Notes: generated by a model from the sequence alone, not told the origin. A stretch of DNA of 64,000 bases from CAVPKN01 sp964588495 (GCA_964588495.1 CAZPPS010000009.1:1-64000), one strand, 5' to 3'. Counted from the first letter of the stretch, positions 51,306-60,207 are shown. Program-made: numbers and translations.

Positions 51306-51581
51306 ATGTGTATACAAGGCACAGATAGTTTAGGAAAATTTGGTATAGGGATGGTAGTTGTCGCCGGAGTTATGGGTGCTGCACTCATGGGCGCAGGATT
51401 GCTTACCGGCGGTCTGCATGATTGGCCAACTTATGCTTTTGGCCTGATTGTGAGTGGTGGCATTATTATGATGGCGGGATTCGGCGGAGGACTCACAATT
51501 GCAATCCGTGCAGATATCATAGATGCGCAAGACCGCGAAGGAGTTGAGAAGGTCAAGCAAGCTAGCTATGGCAAATTATAA
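51306..51581 (+). CDS. MCIQG-family small bilobed membrane protein, copy 5
   Basis: 91 aa, ATG 51306 with AGGAGA upstream, 15 bases after copy 4. Starts MCIQGTDSLGKFGIGM. Helices about 14-35 and 44-65, linker HDWPTYAFGLIV, then GGIIMMAGFGGGLTIAIRAD and a charged tail IIDAQDREGVEKVKQAS. The stop overlaps the converging lipoprotein gene by 6 bases. The family has a fixed MxIQG start, Gly-rich helices and a variable tail. Confidence 0.7.
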   Translation: MCIQGTDSLGKFGIGMVVVAGVMGAALMGAGLLTGGLHDWPTYAFGLIVSGGIIMMAGFGGGLTIAIRADIIDAQDREGVEKVKQASYGKL

Positions 51582-52100
51582 ATCTGGGCTAATTTCGATG
51601 ATATCGGCCCACAAGAAATGGCGCCAAGAGCTCAATAATACATCTCCATTGAAGATTTCAGCCTTGAAAGAGACTATTCCTTGCTTGCACACATAATCTT
51701 GATTGAGAAGACGGAAGATCCAATATCCGTTTCGATTATTAATGGGGGTTGTGAAAGTTTCAATTTCCCGTGTCCCAAAGCGAACAGAGAGACGCAAAGT
51801 TGTTGGACACGGTGCTTGGCTTGGCAAATTCCAGCGCACTACAATTTGTTGCCCCATAAAGCAGGCCTGAAGTGGATCAGGTGTATCGATCGCCGCGCTT
51901 GCCAAATAGTTTGGGCCAAGATACTCCGATCTGCATGACAAAGGAATACGGTTGCAGCCGCTAAACAGCAAACAGACTATTAAAAGAATAGACCATCCTT
52001 GGAGTGCGGCGATTCTTCGCCGCCCTGCAATCGGCTTTAAAGACTGTTTGGCAATTGAAGGGCGGCGAAGAATCGCCGCACTCCAGGAGAGTTTTCCCAT
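51576..52100 (-). CDS. Putative lipoprotein at the end of the V-ATPase operon, N terminus encoded by a repeat
   Basis: 174 aa from the only ATG available (52100). A lipobox-type signal (SILLIVCLLFSGC, Cys near residue 49) is preceded by 35 residues (KLSWSAAILRRPSIAKQS...) that come from a palindromic element. No ATG lies between the element and the hydrophobic core. The mature protein is beta-rich (PDPLQACFMGQQIVVRWNLP, RLSVRFGTREIETF) and ends ADIIEISPDL. It begins eight bases after AtpK, so it is cotranscribed with the ATPase; C. trachomatis has a hypothetical (CT303) at the same place, from memory. The true start is uncertain. Confidence 0.55.
   Translation of the reverse strand: MGKLSWSAAILRRPSIAKQSLKPIAGRRRIAALQGWSILLIVCLLFSGCNRIPLSCRSEYLGPNYLASAAIDTPDPLQACFMGQQIVVRWNLPSQAPCPTTLRLSVRFGTREIETFTTPINNRNGYWIFRLLNQDYVCKQGIVSFKAEIFNGDVLLSSWRHFLWADIIEISPDL
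51993..52093. repeat. Palindromic element X, copy 1 (translated)
   Basis: Contains a 26-bp perfect inverted repeat (52001-52026 with 52059-52084; arm GGAGTGCGGCGATTCTTCGC...) around 32 bases. It matches 61650-61750 on the opposite strand over about 100 bases at roughly 75-80 % by eye, and encodes KLSWSAAILRRPSIAK of the lipoprotein gene. Confidence 0.85.
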
Positions 52101-52107
52101 CTAAACC

Positions 52108-52530
52108 CTAGAATAACAGAAGGGCGAAGACGAAGGAGAAGAGTGAGAACGACTCCACAATACCAATCGCAGCAAAGCATTTACCGTAAATTGCGGGCTG
52201 TTTTGCAGAGGCCTGAATGCCTGTTGCGCAGCATTTTCCCTGCCAGAGCGAAGAAAATAGAAGAGCAAGTCCGACAGAGAAGCCAATCGCAATCCCACCA
52301 ACTGCTGATAAAGACCCATCTTTAATGGCGCCGTTCATCAGGATCATGAGGATAAAGCCGTAAATGGCCTGAGAAGAGGGCATCGCAGACATTCCAATCA
52401 ATTTTCCGTGCCCTTCATCAATGCGCGCCATGACAGCGTGCGAGGCCATACCGGCAATTCCACATCCAAAAGAGCTGCCTATCATAGCAAGTCCAAGTAC
52501 AAGGGCTGGCCCTACAACATTAATATCCAT
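52108..52530 (-). CDS. atpK: V/A-type ATPase subunit K (rotor proteolipid), sodium-type ligands
   Basis: 140 aa, two helical hairpins (four helices). The ion-binding region shows Gln in MPSSQAIYGF (helix 2), WQG in SSLWQGKCCATGIQ (helix 3) and the key Glu in GIVESFSLF (helix 4). These match, from memory, the sodium ligands of Enterococcus NtpK (Thr64, Gln65, Gln110, Glu139), with Ser replacing Thr. The first hairpin has Gln rather than Glu, so one carboxylate serves each subunit. The K ring couples ion flow to ATP synthesis or hydrolysis. Second-last gene of the operon; overlaps or abuts I and the lipoprotein. Confidence 0.92.
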   Translation of the reverse strand: MDINVVGPALVLGLAMIGSSFGCGIAGMASHAVMARIDEGHGKLIGMSAMPSSQAIYGFILMILMNGAIKDGSLSAVGGIAIGFSVGLALLFSSLWQGKCCATGIQASAKQPAIYGKCFAAIGIVESFSLFSFVFALLLF

Positions 52531-52541
52531 TCCGAGTTCTC

Positions 52542-54458
52542 CTAATCTATTTTTAAAATTGAAAGTGGATTAAATTTCTTTCCGCCCCCTTCGAAGCTAT
52601 AGTGATACCACTCAATAAAATTAAGTCGCAAGCCGTGAATCACTCCCCCCATTAAAGCGAGGGTAAAATTGATCGTATGGCCTGCTAAGATCACAAATAT
52701 TCCGAAATAGAAGGGCATTTTTGACGCCATATCGTTAAAGGTCTCTGCCATGATCATGCCCGCTAAAGAAAGGGCATAAATACGGAGATAGGACATCACA
52801 TCTGCAAAAACCTGAATGACATGCATAATCTCAGCCAAACCTTTCAGCTTGCGCTGGATCACAGCTAAAACCGCGGCAAGGCCTAAGCCCCCATAGACAA
52901 GATATTTCCCCAAAAGAGCTCCTGACTCATAGGGAATATTGAAAATATAGTGGATCAGTGATGTGGCATTGAGAATCGACGGGAAGTACAGATACCCTCC
53001 CACCATAAAAATGATCCAACCGATGCCCGACCAGTTTTTATCGAGATACCGGATAAAAGAGAACATAATGTGGAGCGTCCCGATGAAAATCACCAGCTCA
53101 AACAACACATTATCTTGGAAATTGCTATAGATCGCATAGGGCTTTGAACTTCCTTCACGGTGCACGCTCGTTAGAAAGGCCTGAGGAGTTGTCGCATCTT
53201 TCAATTGGGGATACTCATGCACAAGCGCCTGATAGGCACTTGGCTTTTGAGTAATGAAGTATTCGGCTTTTTTCTTAATCATCCAATTGATGAGAGAAAC
53301 GTCTTGTAATTTATTTTCAGGGCCAATTTCAATGCCAAAAAAAGAGGGAACCATTAAACCCCAAATGATGCATCCCACAGATAGGGCCATGGAAAGGGTT
53401 GTGAAACGTTTGAGAAATCCCCCTTTCTTCTTCCCATATTTAAAATAAAGCCACATAGAGATTCCCAGCATGATCAGACCATAGCCAGCATCTGCAATGA
53501 TCATGGCAAAAAAGAGGCCAAAGGCAATCAATACCCAAATCGAAGGGTCCCGGTCTGCAATCGAGGGAGTGTCATAGATATTAATGAGATCCTCTCCCAA
53601 GCGAGCAGCTCCCTCATTTTCCAGTTGGGTGGGGATCCTATCTGTTTTTTCCACAGAGATCGGCTCGACATAAAGATTGAGCTCCGATGCCAAGCCCTCT
53701 AAAAGCTTAATCTTGTTCTTGGGAACCCATCCCTCAATTGCAAAAGCATCTCCTTCAAGAACCGCTTGAACTCTCTCTTTTGAATCTTCAAGATTATAAC
53801 GGTTTAATGTGTTGATCAAGCCCTGCTTGAGAAGTGTTTTTTTATGGGCAAGGGTTGCAAGCTCTGTTTCATACATATCGATGTGCCGGCGTGCATGGGC
53901 AAGCTCCTCTTTCCATTCGCCAATGGGCTTTTCGACATACATTTCGATCAGTTTGTCATAGTGTTTCCGCTCGTTGTTGATCGCCACAAAGTAATTCATT
54001 CCATGGGCTTCCCCTACGAAGATGACCTCCGGTCTCTTGGCTGCCTCAGCATCTACGGTGTTTTTGCAGAAAAAAAACTGAATGATGCGCCCTGAGAGCC
54101 TTTCTGTTTCATGAAGATCGGCTGCAGAAAAGTCTCCAAAAATGGCCACTCTCGAAATTTCGCTTTCCGCAATACGGACATGTTCTCGCAATCTTTCAAG
54201 CTCGTGAGAGCGCTCCACAACATGCCTTGCAAGCACGTTGGCAGACAGATAATCGTCTGTAGGCTCCTGCTTCACAGGAACCATTTGACGGAGAACATGA
54301 AGGGCATCGATAAAATTCTGGATTTCGGGAGGTGTCTCTAGAGGTGTGGGCGTTTTTCTTAAAAATTCGACAATGCCAAGCTCCTGTACCCGTCTAAAAA
54401 AGACATCACGGGTACTTTCCGGACCAATCACCAAATATTTTTTAACGTCGACTCTCAT
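52542..54458 (-). CDS. atpI: V/A-type ATPase subunit I (membrane stator)
   Basis: 638 aa. The N-terminal half (1-300) is cytosolic and helical, starting MRVDVKKYLVIGPES; the C-terminal half has about seven or eight helices (GLFFAMIIADAGYGLIMLGI, GAIHG-type end GGVIHGLRLNFIEWYHYSFEGGG). The conserved Arg for ion translocation in subunit a/I lies in the late helices (VMSYLRIYALSLAG). It holds the stator against the K ring. It overlaps the D stop (54455/54458). Confidence 0.9.
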   Translation of the reverse strand: MRVDVKKYLVIGPESTRDVFFRRVQELGIVEFLRKTPTPLETPPEIQNFIDALHVLRQMVPVKQEPTDDYLSANVLARHVVERSHELERLREHVRIAESEISRVAIFGDFSAADLHETERLSGRIIQFFFCKNTVDAEAAKRPEVIFVGEAHGMNYFVAINNERKHYDKLIEMYVEKPIGEWKEELAHARRHIDMYETELATLAHKKTLLKQGLINTLNRYNLEDSKERVQAVLEGDAFAIEGWVPKNKIKLLEGLASELNLYVEPISVEKTDRIPTQLENEGAARLGEDLINIYDTPSIADRDPSIWVLIAFGLFFAMIIADAGYGLIMLGISMWLYFKYGKKKGGFLKRFTTLSMALSVGCIIWGLMVPSFFGIEIGPENKLQDVSLINWMIKKKAEYFITQKPSAYQALVHEYPQLKDATTPQAFLTSVHREGSSKPYAIYSNFQDNVLFELVIFIGTLHIMFSFIRYLDKNWSGIGWIIFMVGGYLYFPSILNATSLIHYIFNIPYESGALLGKYLVYGGLGLAAVLAVIQRKLKGLAEIMHVIQVFADVMSYLRIYALSLAGMIMAETFNDMASKMPFYFGIFVILAGHTINFTLALMGGVIHGLRLNFIEWYHYSFEGGGKKFNPLSILKID

Positions 54459-55078
54459 CTTACTTTTTCTGCGAGTTTTTTTTGTTTTTTGCGCATCTCG
54501 ATTTTAGCTTTAGCAACTTTGGCTTGCGCAACAGCCGCCAGCTCCTGGTCACCCAAAAAAATCTTGATCCGCTTGATGTGTTGTTGTGCCTTCGGGATCA
54601 AGTTTTTCTCAAAAAGATTCACCCGAATGGAAACCTCACGCAGCTCTTTTTCTAGAGCCTTTTTCTTTTCTTCTGCCACAAGGACCTTAGCACGGGCAAT
54701 GGCGAGCTTGCGCAAATCGCCTACTGCTGCATCGAGCCAGGCAGGCGACGTAAAAAGGGGGTAGTCAAAAGGCTCAAAAGCCACCTTTTCAAAAAAAGGG
54801 ACATCCACACCTGCGATATTTTCATACCGCTTTTCAATTTCTTTTATTTTGGCAGAACGGGTCAAATCGAGCCCCACCTGTTCACTCAAAAGGCTGCTGC
54901 TATGGGAAACAATCAACCGGAATTGGTGAAATTCATCTTCCAGCGTTTGAATTTCAGAGCGCACCTCATTGACTTCGAGCTGCAGCATGGCCTTTTTCAG
55001 CTGAAGTGTAGGCAAATACTTCGAAAGCTGAGAAAGACGGAGCTGTTGGACACGCAGTTCTGTTTTTGTGAGCTTCAT
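54455..55078 (-). CDS. atpD: V/A-type ATPase subunit D (central stalk)
   Basis: 207 aa from ATG 55078, two bases after the AtpB stop; an in-frame ATG at 55093 overlaps AtpB and is less likely. Long N- and C-terminal coiled-coil helices (LTKTELRVQQLRLSQLSKYL and RIKIFLGDQELAAVAQAKVAK) with a short middle part, the AtpD/NtpD pattern that forms the rotating shaft. Its end overlaps the AtpI start by 4 bases. Confidence 0.9.
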   Translation of the reverse strand: MKLTKTELRVQQLRLSQLSKYLPTLQLKKAMLQLEVNEVRSEIQTLEDEFHQFRLIVSHSSSLLSEQVGLDLTRSAKIKEIEKRYENIAGVDVPFFEKVAFEPFDYPLFTSPAWLDAAVGDLRKLAIARAKVLVAEEKKKALEKELREVSIRVNLFEKNLIPKAQQHIKRIKIFLGDQELAAVAQAKVAKAKIEMRKKQKKLAEKVR

Positions 55079-55080
55079 TG

Positions 55081-56379
55081 CTATCCTGGCCAATATTTTT
55101 CGATCAGAGCGTGCTTTAAACCCACTTCATGCCGTTGGAAACACTCAGACAAAAGGCGCCAGCCCAAATCAAGGGCCTCTTCCAGGGTGATATTCACTGA
55201 AAGATTCATCATATTCTCTTCAAAAAGACCGGAAAAGTTGAGGAGTTTTTCATCCCAACGGGAAATCTTAAAACCCATCGATTGCCGCTCTTTTGCCTTT
55301 TTAGAGTCGGCATAGAGGCGAATCAATCCGTTTGCGATATCGCCATGGTCTTCACGCGTCACTTTACCAATCACCTGCTGTTTTAGACGGGAAAGAGAAC
55401 CAAAAGGATCAATAGAACCTCCATGGAGATAAAATTGTCCTTCCGTGATGTAGCCTGTGTTATCAGGAATTGGGTGTGTGACGTCATCTCCTGGCATCGT
55501 TGTCACACTGATGAGAGTAATGGAGCCGCTCCCCTCAATATCGACCGCTTTTTCATAACGGGAAGCAAGATCAGAATATAAAGAGCCAGGATAACCTCTG
55601 TTTGAAGGCACTTGGTCCATCGTGATCGCAATTTCTTTGATGGCATCGGCAAAAGCTGTCATGTCTGTGAGAAGGACCAGAACATCTTTTCCTTCTGTTG
55701 CAAATTTTTCAGCACAGGCCAAAGCCATATCAGGAGCCAGCAAACACTCCACCGCAGGATCTGTGGCTCTATGGATAAACATCACAGTTTTTGAAATAGA
55801 GCCCGCCTCTTCTGCGTTGTCGATAAAGGCTTGGTAATCGGCAAAGGTCAGCCCCATTCCCGCAATCACAACCACTTCCGCATCGGTTTGGTTGGCAATC
55901 CGCATGAGAAGCTTGTTATAAGGCTCCCCCGCAACTGAAAAAATGGGGATTTTTTGCGATTTCACAAGACAGTTGAAAACATCGATCATGGGAATATTGG
56001 TGCGCACCATCTGTCTGGGAATAATACGGCGCACAGGATTAAACGAGGGCATCGCAATCGGAATTTGTTCACCCTCAATTTGAGGGCCACCGTCAATGGG
56101 GACACCCGCCCCGGAGAGACGCCTTCCTAAGAGGGAATTTCCAAAGGTCGCGAGCATCTGCCGCTTAAGAAAAACCACTTTATCCCCGGTTGAGATCCCG
56201 CGCGTTCCTCCAAAGACTTGAAGGGTCACTTCCGATCCTTCGAAGCGCAAAACCGAAGCGTAGGTTGAGATGCCCCCCTTCCTGTCAATACGGGCAAGCT
56301 CTCCCAAACTCACATCGTCTGCTGTCACGGTAATCAAGTTACCGCGCATGTCGTTGATTCTTTCGTAGACTTTTTTCAT
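55081..56379 (-). CDS. atpB: V/A-type ATPase subunit B (regulatory nucleotide-binding)
   Basis: 432 aa, the homologue of the non-catalytic beta-like subunit. Motifs: DVFNCLVKSQKIPIFSVAGEPYNKLL (degenerate P-loop: GEPYN in place of GxxxxGKT) and VLLTDMTAFADAIKEI, YPGSLYSDLASRYE. It alternates with A in the A3B3 head. Overlaps AtpA by 4 bases and is followed by AtpD after 2 bases. Confidence 0.93.
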   Translation of the reverse strand: MKKVYERINDMRGNLITVTADDVSLGELARIDRKGGISTYASVLRFEGSEVTLQVFGGTRGISTGDKVVFLKRQMLATFGNSLLGRRLSGAGVPIDGGPQIEGEQIPIAMPSFNPVRRIIPRQMVRTNIPMIDVFNCLVKSQKIPIFSVAGEPYNKLLMRIANQTDAEVVVIAGMGLTFADYQAFIDNAEEAGSISKTVMFIHRATDPAVECLLAPDMALACAEKFATEGKDVLVLLTDMTAFADAIKEIAITMDQVPSNRGYPGSLYSDLASRYEKAVDIEGSGSITLISVTTMPGDDVTHPIPDNTGYITEGQFYLHGGSIDPFGSLSRLKQQVIGKVTREDHGDIANGLIRLYADSKKAKERQSMGFKISRWDEKLLNFSGLFEENMMNLSVNITLEEALDLGWRLLSECFQRHEVGLKHALIEKYWPG

Positions 56380-58145
56380 AGTTTTCTTGCCGTTTCGATG
56401 TTTTCTTGGATCGTGTCAAATAATTTTACATAATCTTCTGATTCAAAGGGCGTTGAGTTCAAGGTTTTAATCTTACCCTGGAGCGTGAGGAAAAATTCAC
56501 GAGCTCGATCGCGCGATTGAAAGTCAAAAGGTGTCACAAAAATGTGGTTGATCAAACGGAAAAGGGGGATTTGTCTTTCTAGCGGACAATAAGAATCCAC
56601 TTTATCGAAAGCATTTTGCTGCAGATAGCAAAAATCGTAGGCTTCTGCTTTTAGATGGATGATCAAGTCAGCTAAAGAAACCCCTTCCTCGCCCACAACT
56701 TCCATCCGCTTGCCAATCTCATCTCCCAATTTTAGAAAATCATCGGCCCTTCTCACCATATCGCCCCATCCGGGTGCTTCTGTCTCAAGCTGCCGTGCGA
56801 CATCATCCACATATTTGGACCAGGAAATAAGCTGATCAATGGCAGGATAGCGGCGCGCATCCGAACGGGCCCGTGAAAGGGCGCAGAAAGAGCCCACAAC
56901 TGCCAGAGTGGCCTGTGTGACCGGCTCTTCAAAGCTTCCACCTGCAGGAGAAACGGCTCCACAAATCGTGACAGAGCCTTTCTTACCATTTTTAAGGGAA
57001 ACATTGCCGCCACGTTCATAAAAAGAGGCAATTCGGGAGGCAAGATAGGCGGGGAAAGCTTCTTCTCCCGGAATTTCTTCCAGTCTTCCTGACATTTCCC
57101 TTAAAGCCTGCGCCCAGCGGGAAGTGGAGTCAGCAAGTAAAAGGACATCGAGACCCATTTGCCGGTAATATTCTGCAATGGTCATCCCCATATAAATGGA
57201 AGATTCACGGGCAGCTACAGGCATCGAAGAAGTGTTGCAGATAATGCAAGTGCGGTTAATTAAGGGCTCGTCAGTGTGTGGATCGATCAGCTCTGGAAAT
57301 TCGCGCAAGATTTCCACAACCTCACCGGCACGCTCGCCGCACGCTGTCACAATGACAATGTCTACAGCTGCATACTTAGAAAGGTGGTGCTGAATGACTG
57401 TTTTGCCTGCGCCAAACGGGCCTGGAGTGCAAAAAGTTCCTCCCTTCATGATGGGGTTTTGGGTATCGAGTGTACGCAAACCTGTATCCATCATCCGTGA
57501 GGGCTTCACTTTCAGTCCTTGGAAAAGCCCCATTTTAATGGGCCACTTCTGCACCATTGTAAAGGCAATTTCCTGTCCAGATTCTGTTTTGCCGCGGGCG
57601 ATGATGGTATCGACAGTGTATTTTCCAGCAGAAATTGCCCATGTCAGAGTCACTTTGCCAAAAAACGAGAAAGGAACCATGATATGGTGCTCATAACGTC
57701 CTTCCATAGTCGTGCCAAGAGTGTCCCCTCTTTCCAGTGTGTCCCCCACTTTTGCAAAAGGAAGATAGTCCCATTCAGTTTCCCGATCAATGGGTGGGAC
57801 ATAAATGCCACGAGGCAAATAAAGACCGGAGATTTGGGCAACCTCTTCCAGACGATTCTGCAGACCATCAAAAATAGATTTTAAAAGACCAGGCCCAAGC
57901 TCTGCTTCCAAAAGATCACCGGTAAACCTGACCGGCGTCCCCAGCTTGATCCCCCGAGTATCTTCATAAACCTGAATTTTGACCTCATTGCCGACAATTT
58001 CGATCACTTCTGATTTTAGATGTGTACCTTCAAGATCGACATAAGCCACCTCTCCCTGGCGGACATTGCCCTCAAATTTAACTTGGAGGAGGTTTCCAAA
58101 AGCTTTGACAACCTCTCCTTTGGCATGTTGTGACTCATGATTCAT
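56376..58145 (-). CDS. atpA: V/A-type ATPase subunit A (catalytic)
   Basis: 589 aa. Walker A GPFGAGKT at 242-249, Walker B LLLADSTSRWAQALREMSGR with the catalytic segment before it (ERAGEVVEILREFPEL), plus an extra N-terminal non-homologous region typical of A-type catalytic subunits. Hydrolyses or makes ATP in the head. The start overlaps the DUF2764 gene by 4 bases. Confidence 0.95.
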   Translation of the reverse strand: MNHESQHAKGEVVKAFGNLLQVKFEGNVRQGEVAYVDLEGTHLKSEVIEIVGNEVKIQVYEDTRGIKLGTPVRFTGDLLEAELGPGLLKSIFDGLQNRLEEVAQISGLYLPRGIYVPPIDRETEWDYLPFAKVGDTLERGDTLGTTMEGRYEHHIMVPFSFFGKVTLTWAISAGKYTVDTIIARGKTESGQEIAFTMVQKWPIKMGLFQGLKVKPSRMMDTGLRTLDTQNPIMKGGTFCTPGPFGAGKTVIQHHLSKYAAVDIVIVTACGERAGEVVEILREFPELIDPHTDEPLINRTCIICNTSSMPVAARESSIYMGMTIAEYYRQMGLDVLLLADSTSRWAQALREMSGRLEEIPGEEAFPAYLASRIASFYERGGNVSLKNGKKGSVTICGAVSPAGGSFEEPVTQATLAVVGSFCALSRARSDARRYPAIDQLISWSKYVDDVARQLETEAPGWGDMVRRADDFLKLGDEIGKRMEVVGEEGVSLADLIIHLKAEAYDFCYLQQNAFDKVDSYCPLERQIPLFRLINHIFVTPFDFQSRDRAREFFLTLQGKIKTLNSTPFESEDYVKLFDTIQENIETARKL

Positions 58146-58936
58146 GTGATTTCCTTTTCGATGGTATCCACAATATTAATTCCTTTTTGAACATCCAGCT
58201 CAAGCCACCTTTCCACAAGTAAAAGGCGGGCCATGTAGTTCAAAATACGGTCTAAACTGAAAATTTCCCCACCCCAAAGCTCAATAATGTGATTAAATTG
58301 ATATTCCACAAGTGCCTTATGCAATTCCAATGGGGAATCAGAAAATGTCTCAAAAATGGGTCTCAACTCCTTATATTCAAAAGGAGGCTCATATAGCGGG
58401 GTGTCTTTTTGAGCTAAAATCTGGGCCACAATGGGATCTGATGGATCCTCATATTGTAATTCTACTGTGACATCTCGATCCATTTTTTTGGATCTGAAAC
58501 CGAGCATCACGAGGCGCAAATCTCTTTGGAAGGCAAAAAAATCTCTGATGAAACCTGTTTCTGTTTCAATTTTATAGCTGAAAAAATGGGACATAAGCTC
58601 TGCAAAGTGAGCGACCCGTTCTTCATCTGTGTGATATTTATCGAGATAATCAATCAAAAAATCTTCCAAGGGATCTCCCCAAGGCCATTTCTGATCATTA
58701 AGCACAAACTCAAGTTGCTCTTTATTGAGATTTCCGCGCGGATCCAAAGGCTCTTTTGCCCAAAGTGCCCGCAAATTCTCCATATCGATCAAAGAAAGAA
58801 ATTTGCGTGTTCGGTAAAGGTCTTTACTTGTGAGGTTTGTATCGAGAATGATTTTAAGCTCTTCAAACCCTAAAGCGGGCATGTGGCCAATCTCTAGAGG
58901 AGGAAATGAACTTGTAAGAAAGTAGTATTCAGTCAT
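58142..58936 (-). CDS. DUF2764 protein of the V-ATPase operon (CT309 type)
   Basis: 264 aa, all-helical, acidic. It starts MTEYYFLTSSFPPLEIGHMPAL, with PPL in the first turn, and is found in the same place (between E and A) in chlamydial and other bacterial V-ATPase operons as DUF2764. It resembles the C-type stator/adaptor subunit only in size and helical content, so it may replace the missing C subunit; no C, F or G gene is visible in the operon. Confidence 0.8.
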   Translation of the reverse strand: MTEYYFLTSSFPPLEIGHMPALGFEELKIILDTNLTSKDLYRTRKFLSLIDMENLRALWAKEPLDPRGNLNKEQLEFVLNDQKWPWGDPLEDFLIDYLDKYHTDEERVAHFAELMSHFFSYKIETETGFIRDFFAFQRDLRLVMLGFRSKKMDRDVTVELQYEDPSDPIVAQILAQKDTPLYEPPFEYKELRPIFETFSDSPLELHKALVEYQFNHIIELWGGEIFSLDRILNYMARLLLVERWLELDVQKGINIVDTIEKEIT

Positions 58937-58945
58937 TAATTTCGT

Positions 58946-59572
58946 TTACGCCTTAAATAGCAATTCACGGAAATCTTTTCGGATATACTGTCCGATCAAT
59001 TCTTTCAATGCGGCATCGCTTAAATCAAGCGTCATATTCCGGTCATGCAATTTTAACTGCACGCCGCCGTTAAATTCTCCCACAACCACTGATTTTTCCC
59101 GCAATTTTTCCATAATTCCTTTGAGCAAAAGGATATTTACTTTTTCAGCAGGCACTGTTGCTGGGATAACTGCTGAAAAATCTGCGCTAATCCCCTCTTT
59201 TTCGACCGCTTCTACAAGGGCTGAGATCAGTTTGGCAGCAATATTTGGATCGGGAGTTTGCTGTTTTAACCAATCTGTGAGCTCCGAATTGAGAAGCTTC
59301 TGTTCAATTTCCTGTCGTAAAGATTCAAGCCCCTGACGGCAGGCTTGCGTGATGGAGCTTTCAAATAACTCGCGCTCTTTTCCCATTTTTTGCTTGGCCT
59401 GACTGATCATTTCGGCAGCTTTTGACTCTGCATCGCGAATGATATTCCGCGCTTCCTGTTCTGCGACCTCTAAAATTTTTTGAGCCTCTTCTTTAGCAGG
59501 CAGAATCGTCTCATTTTTAAGGATCTCGCAGATCTTTTTGATTTTGTCTTTGCCAGTATCTAGATTCTCCAT
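58946..59572 (-). CDS. atpE: V/A-type ATPase subunit E (peripheral stalk)
   Basis: 208 aa, first gene of the operon. The N-terminal half is a long coiled coil (ILEVAEQEARNIIRDAESKAAEMISQAKQK spans it) and the C-terminal half a mixed domain (VNILLLKGIMEKL, GVQLKLHDRNMTLDLSDAAL), as in AtpE/NtpE stalk proteins. Divergent from the secreted-protein gene at 59703, with 130 bases between holding both promoters. Confidence 0.88.
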   Translation of the reverse strand: MENLDTGKDKIKKICEILKNETILPAKEEAQKILEVAEQEARNIIRDAESKAAEMISQAKQKMGKERELFESSITQACRQGLESLRQEIEQKLLNSELTDWLKQQTPDPNIAAKLISALVEAVEKEGISADFSAVIPATVPAEKVNILLLKGIMEKLREKSVVVGEFNGGVQLKLHDRNMTLDLSDAALKELIGQYIRKDFRELLFKA

Positions 59573-59702
59573 TATTCTGAGCCCTTACTTGAATTGGATC
59601 TAAAAAATTGAAAATATCAGCTTAAGCTTAATTGCCGAAACAAAACTTTAAGCGAAGGGCGAAAGCTTGGCAAAATAAGGTTTATAAATCAAGGGTTTTT
59701 AA

Positions 59703-60191
59703 ATGTTTAAATTCATTTTATTTTTTCTAAGCAGCTCCCTTTTTTTCTCGGTTGCGCAGGGTGAAGAAGTCAGTATTCAATCTCCTCCTAAAGGTTGGGA
59801 GTGCATTACAGATCAAGCGCAACTGCCGCAAAAAATCAAACTGATCTACATCGGCAAACCAACAGCTGCAAATCCTTTCAACCCCTCGATGAATGTCGCT
59901 TGCGAAGAGACACCTTTAAATCTTGCAGACTATGTGAAATCGGCAAAAGCCTATCATGAAAGCCAACCGGAGACCAAATGCGCCCTGCTTGGCAAAATTA
60001 ATACGGCAGCCGGTCCTGCCGAAATTTTGCAACTTGACCGCACCATGCAATGGGGAATTGTCCGCTTCATCCAGGCTGTCATGATTCGCAATGGCCATGC
60101 CTATGTTGTGACCACAACGTGTATCAAAGAAGAGTTCAGCGCACTGTCTCCGCAGCTTTTTAAAGCGATTCAGTCTTTTACGATTAGATAA
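59703..60191 (+). CDS. Small secreted protein, function unknown
   Basis: 162 aa, start ATG 59703. The signal peptide is FKFILFFLSSSLFFSVAQG; the mature protein contains PPKGWECITDQAQLPQKIKLIYIGK, then ANPFNPSMNVACEETPL and ends FKAIQSFTIR. Length and the pattern (strand, GKP, Asn-rich loop, helix YVKSAKAYHES, strands, final helix) recall a Mog1/PsbP-like fold, but only loosely. It stands where C. trachomatis has a hypothetical beside atpE. Three Cys are present. The operon structure is unclear; a CCGTGN hairpin follows. Confidence 0.6.
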   Translation: MFKFILFFLSSSLFFSVAQGEEVSIQSPPKGWECITDQAQLPQKIKLIYIGKPTAANPFNPSMNVACEETPLNLADYVKSAKAYHESQPETKCALLGKINTAAGPAEILQLDRTMQWGIVRFIQAVMIRNGHAYVVTTTCIKEEFSALSPQLFKAIQSFTIR

Positions 60192-60207
60192 CTTAAATCG
60201 AAATCTA

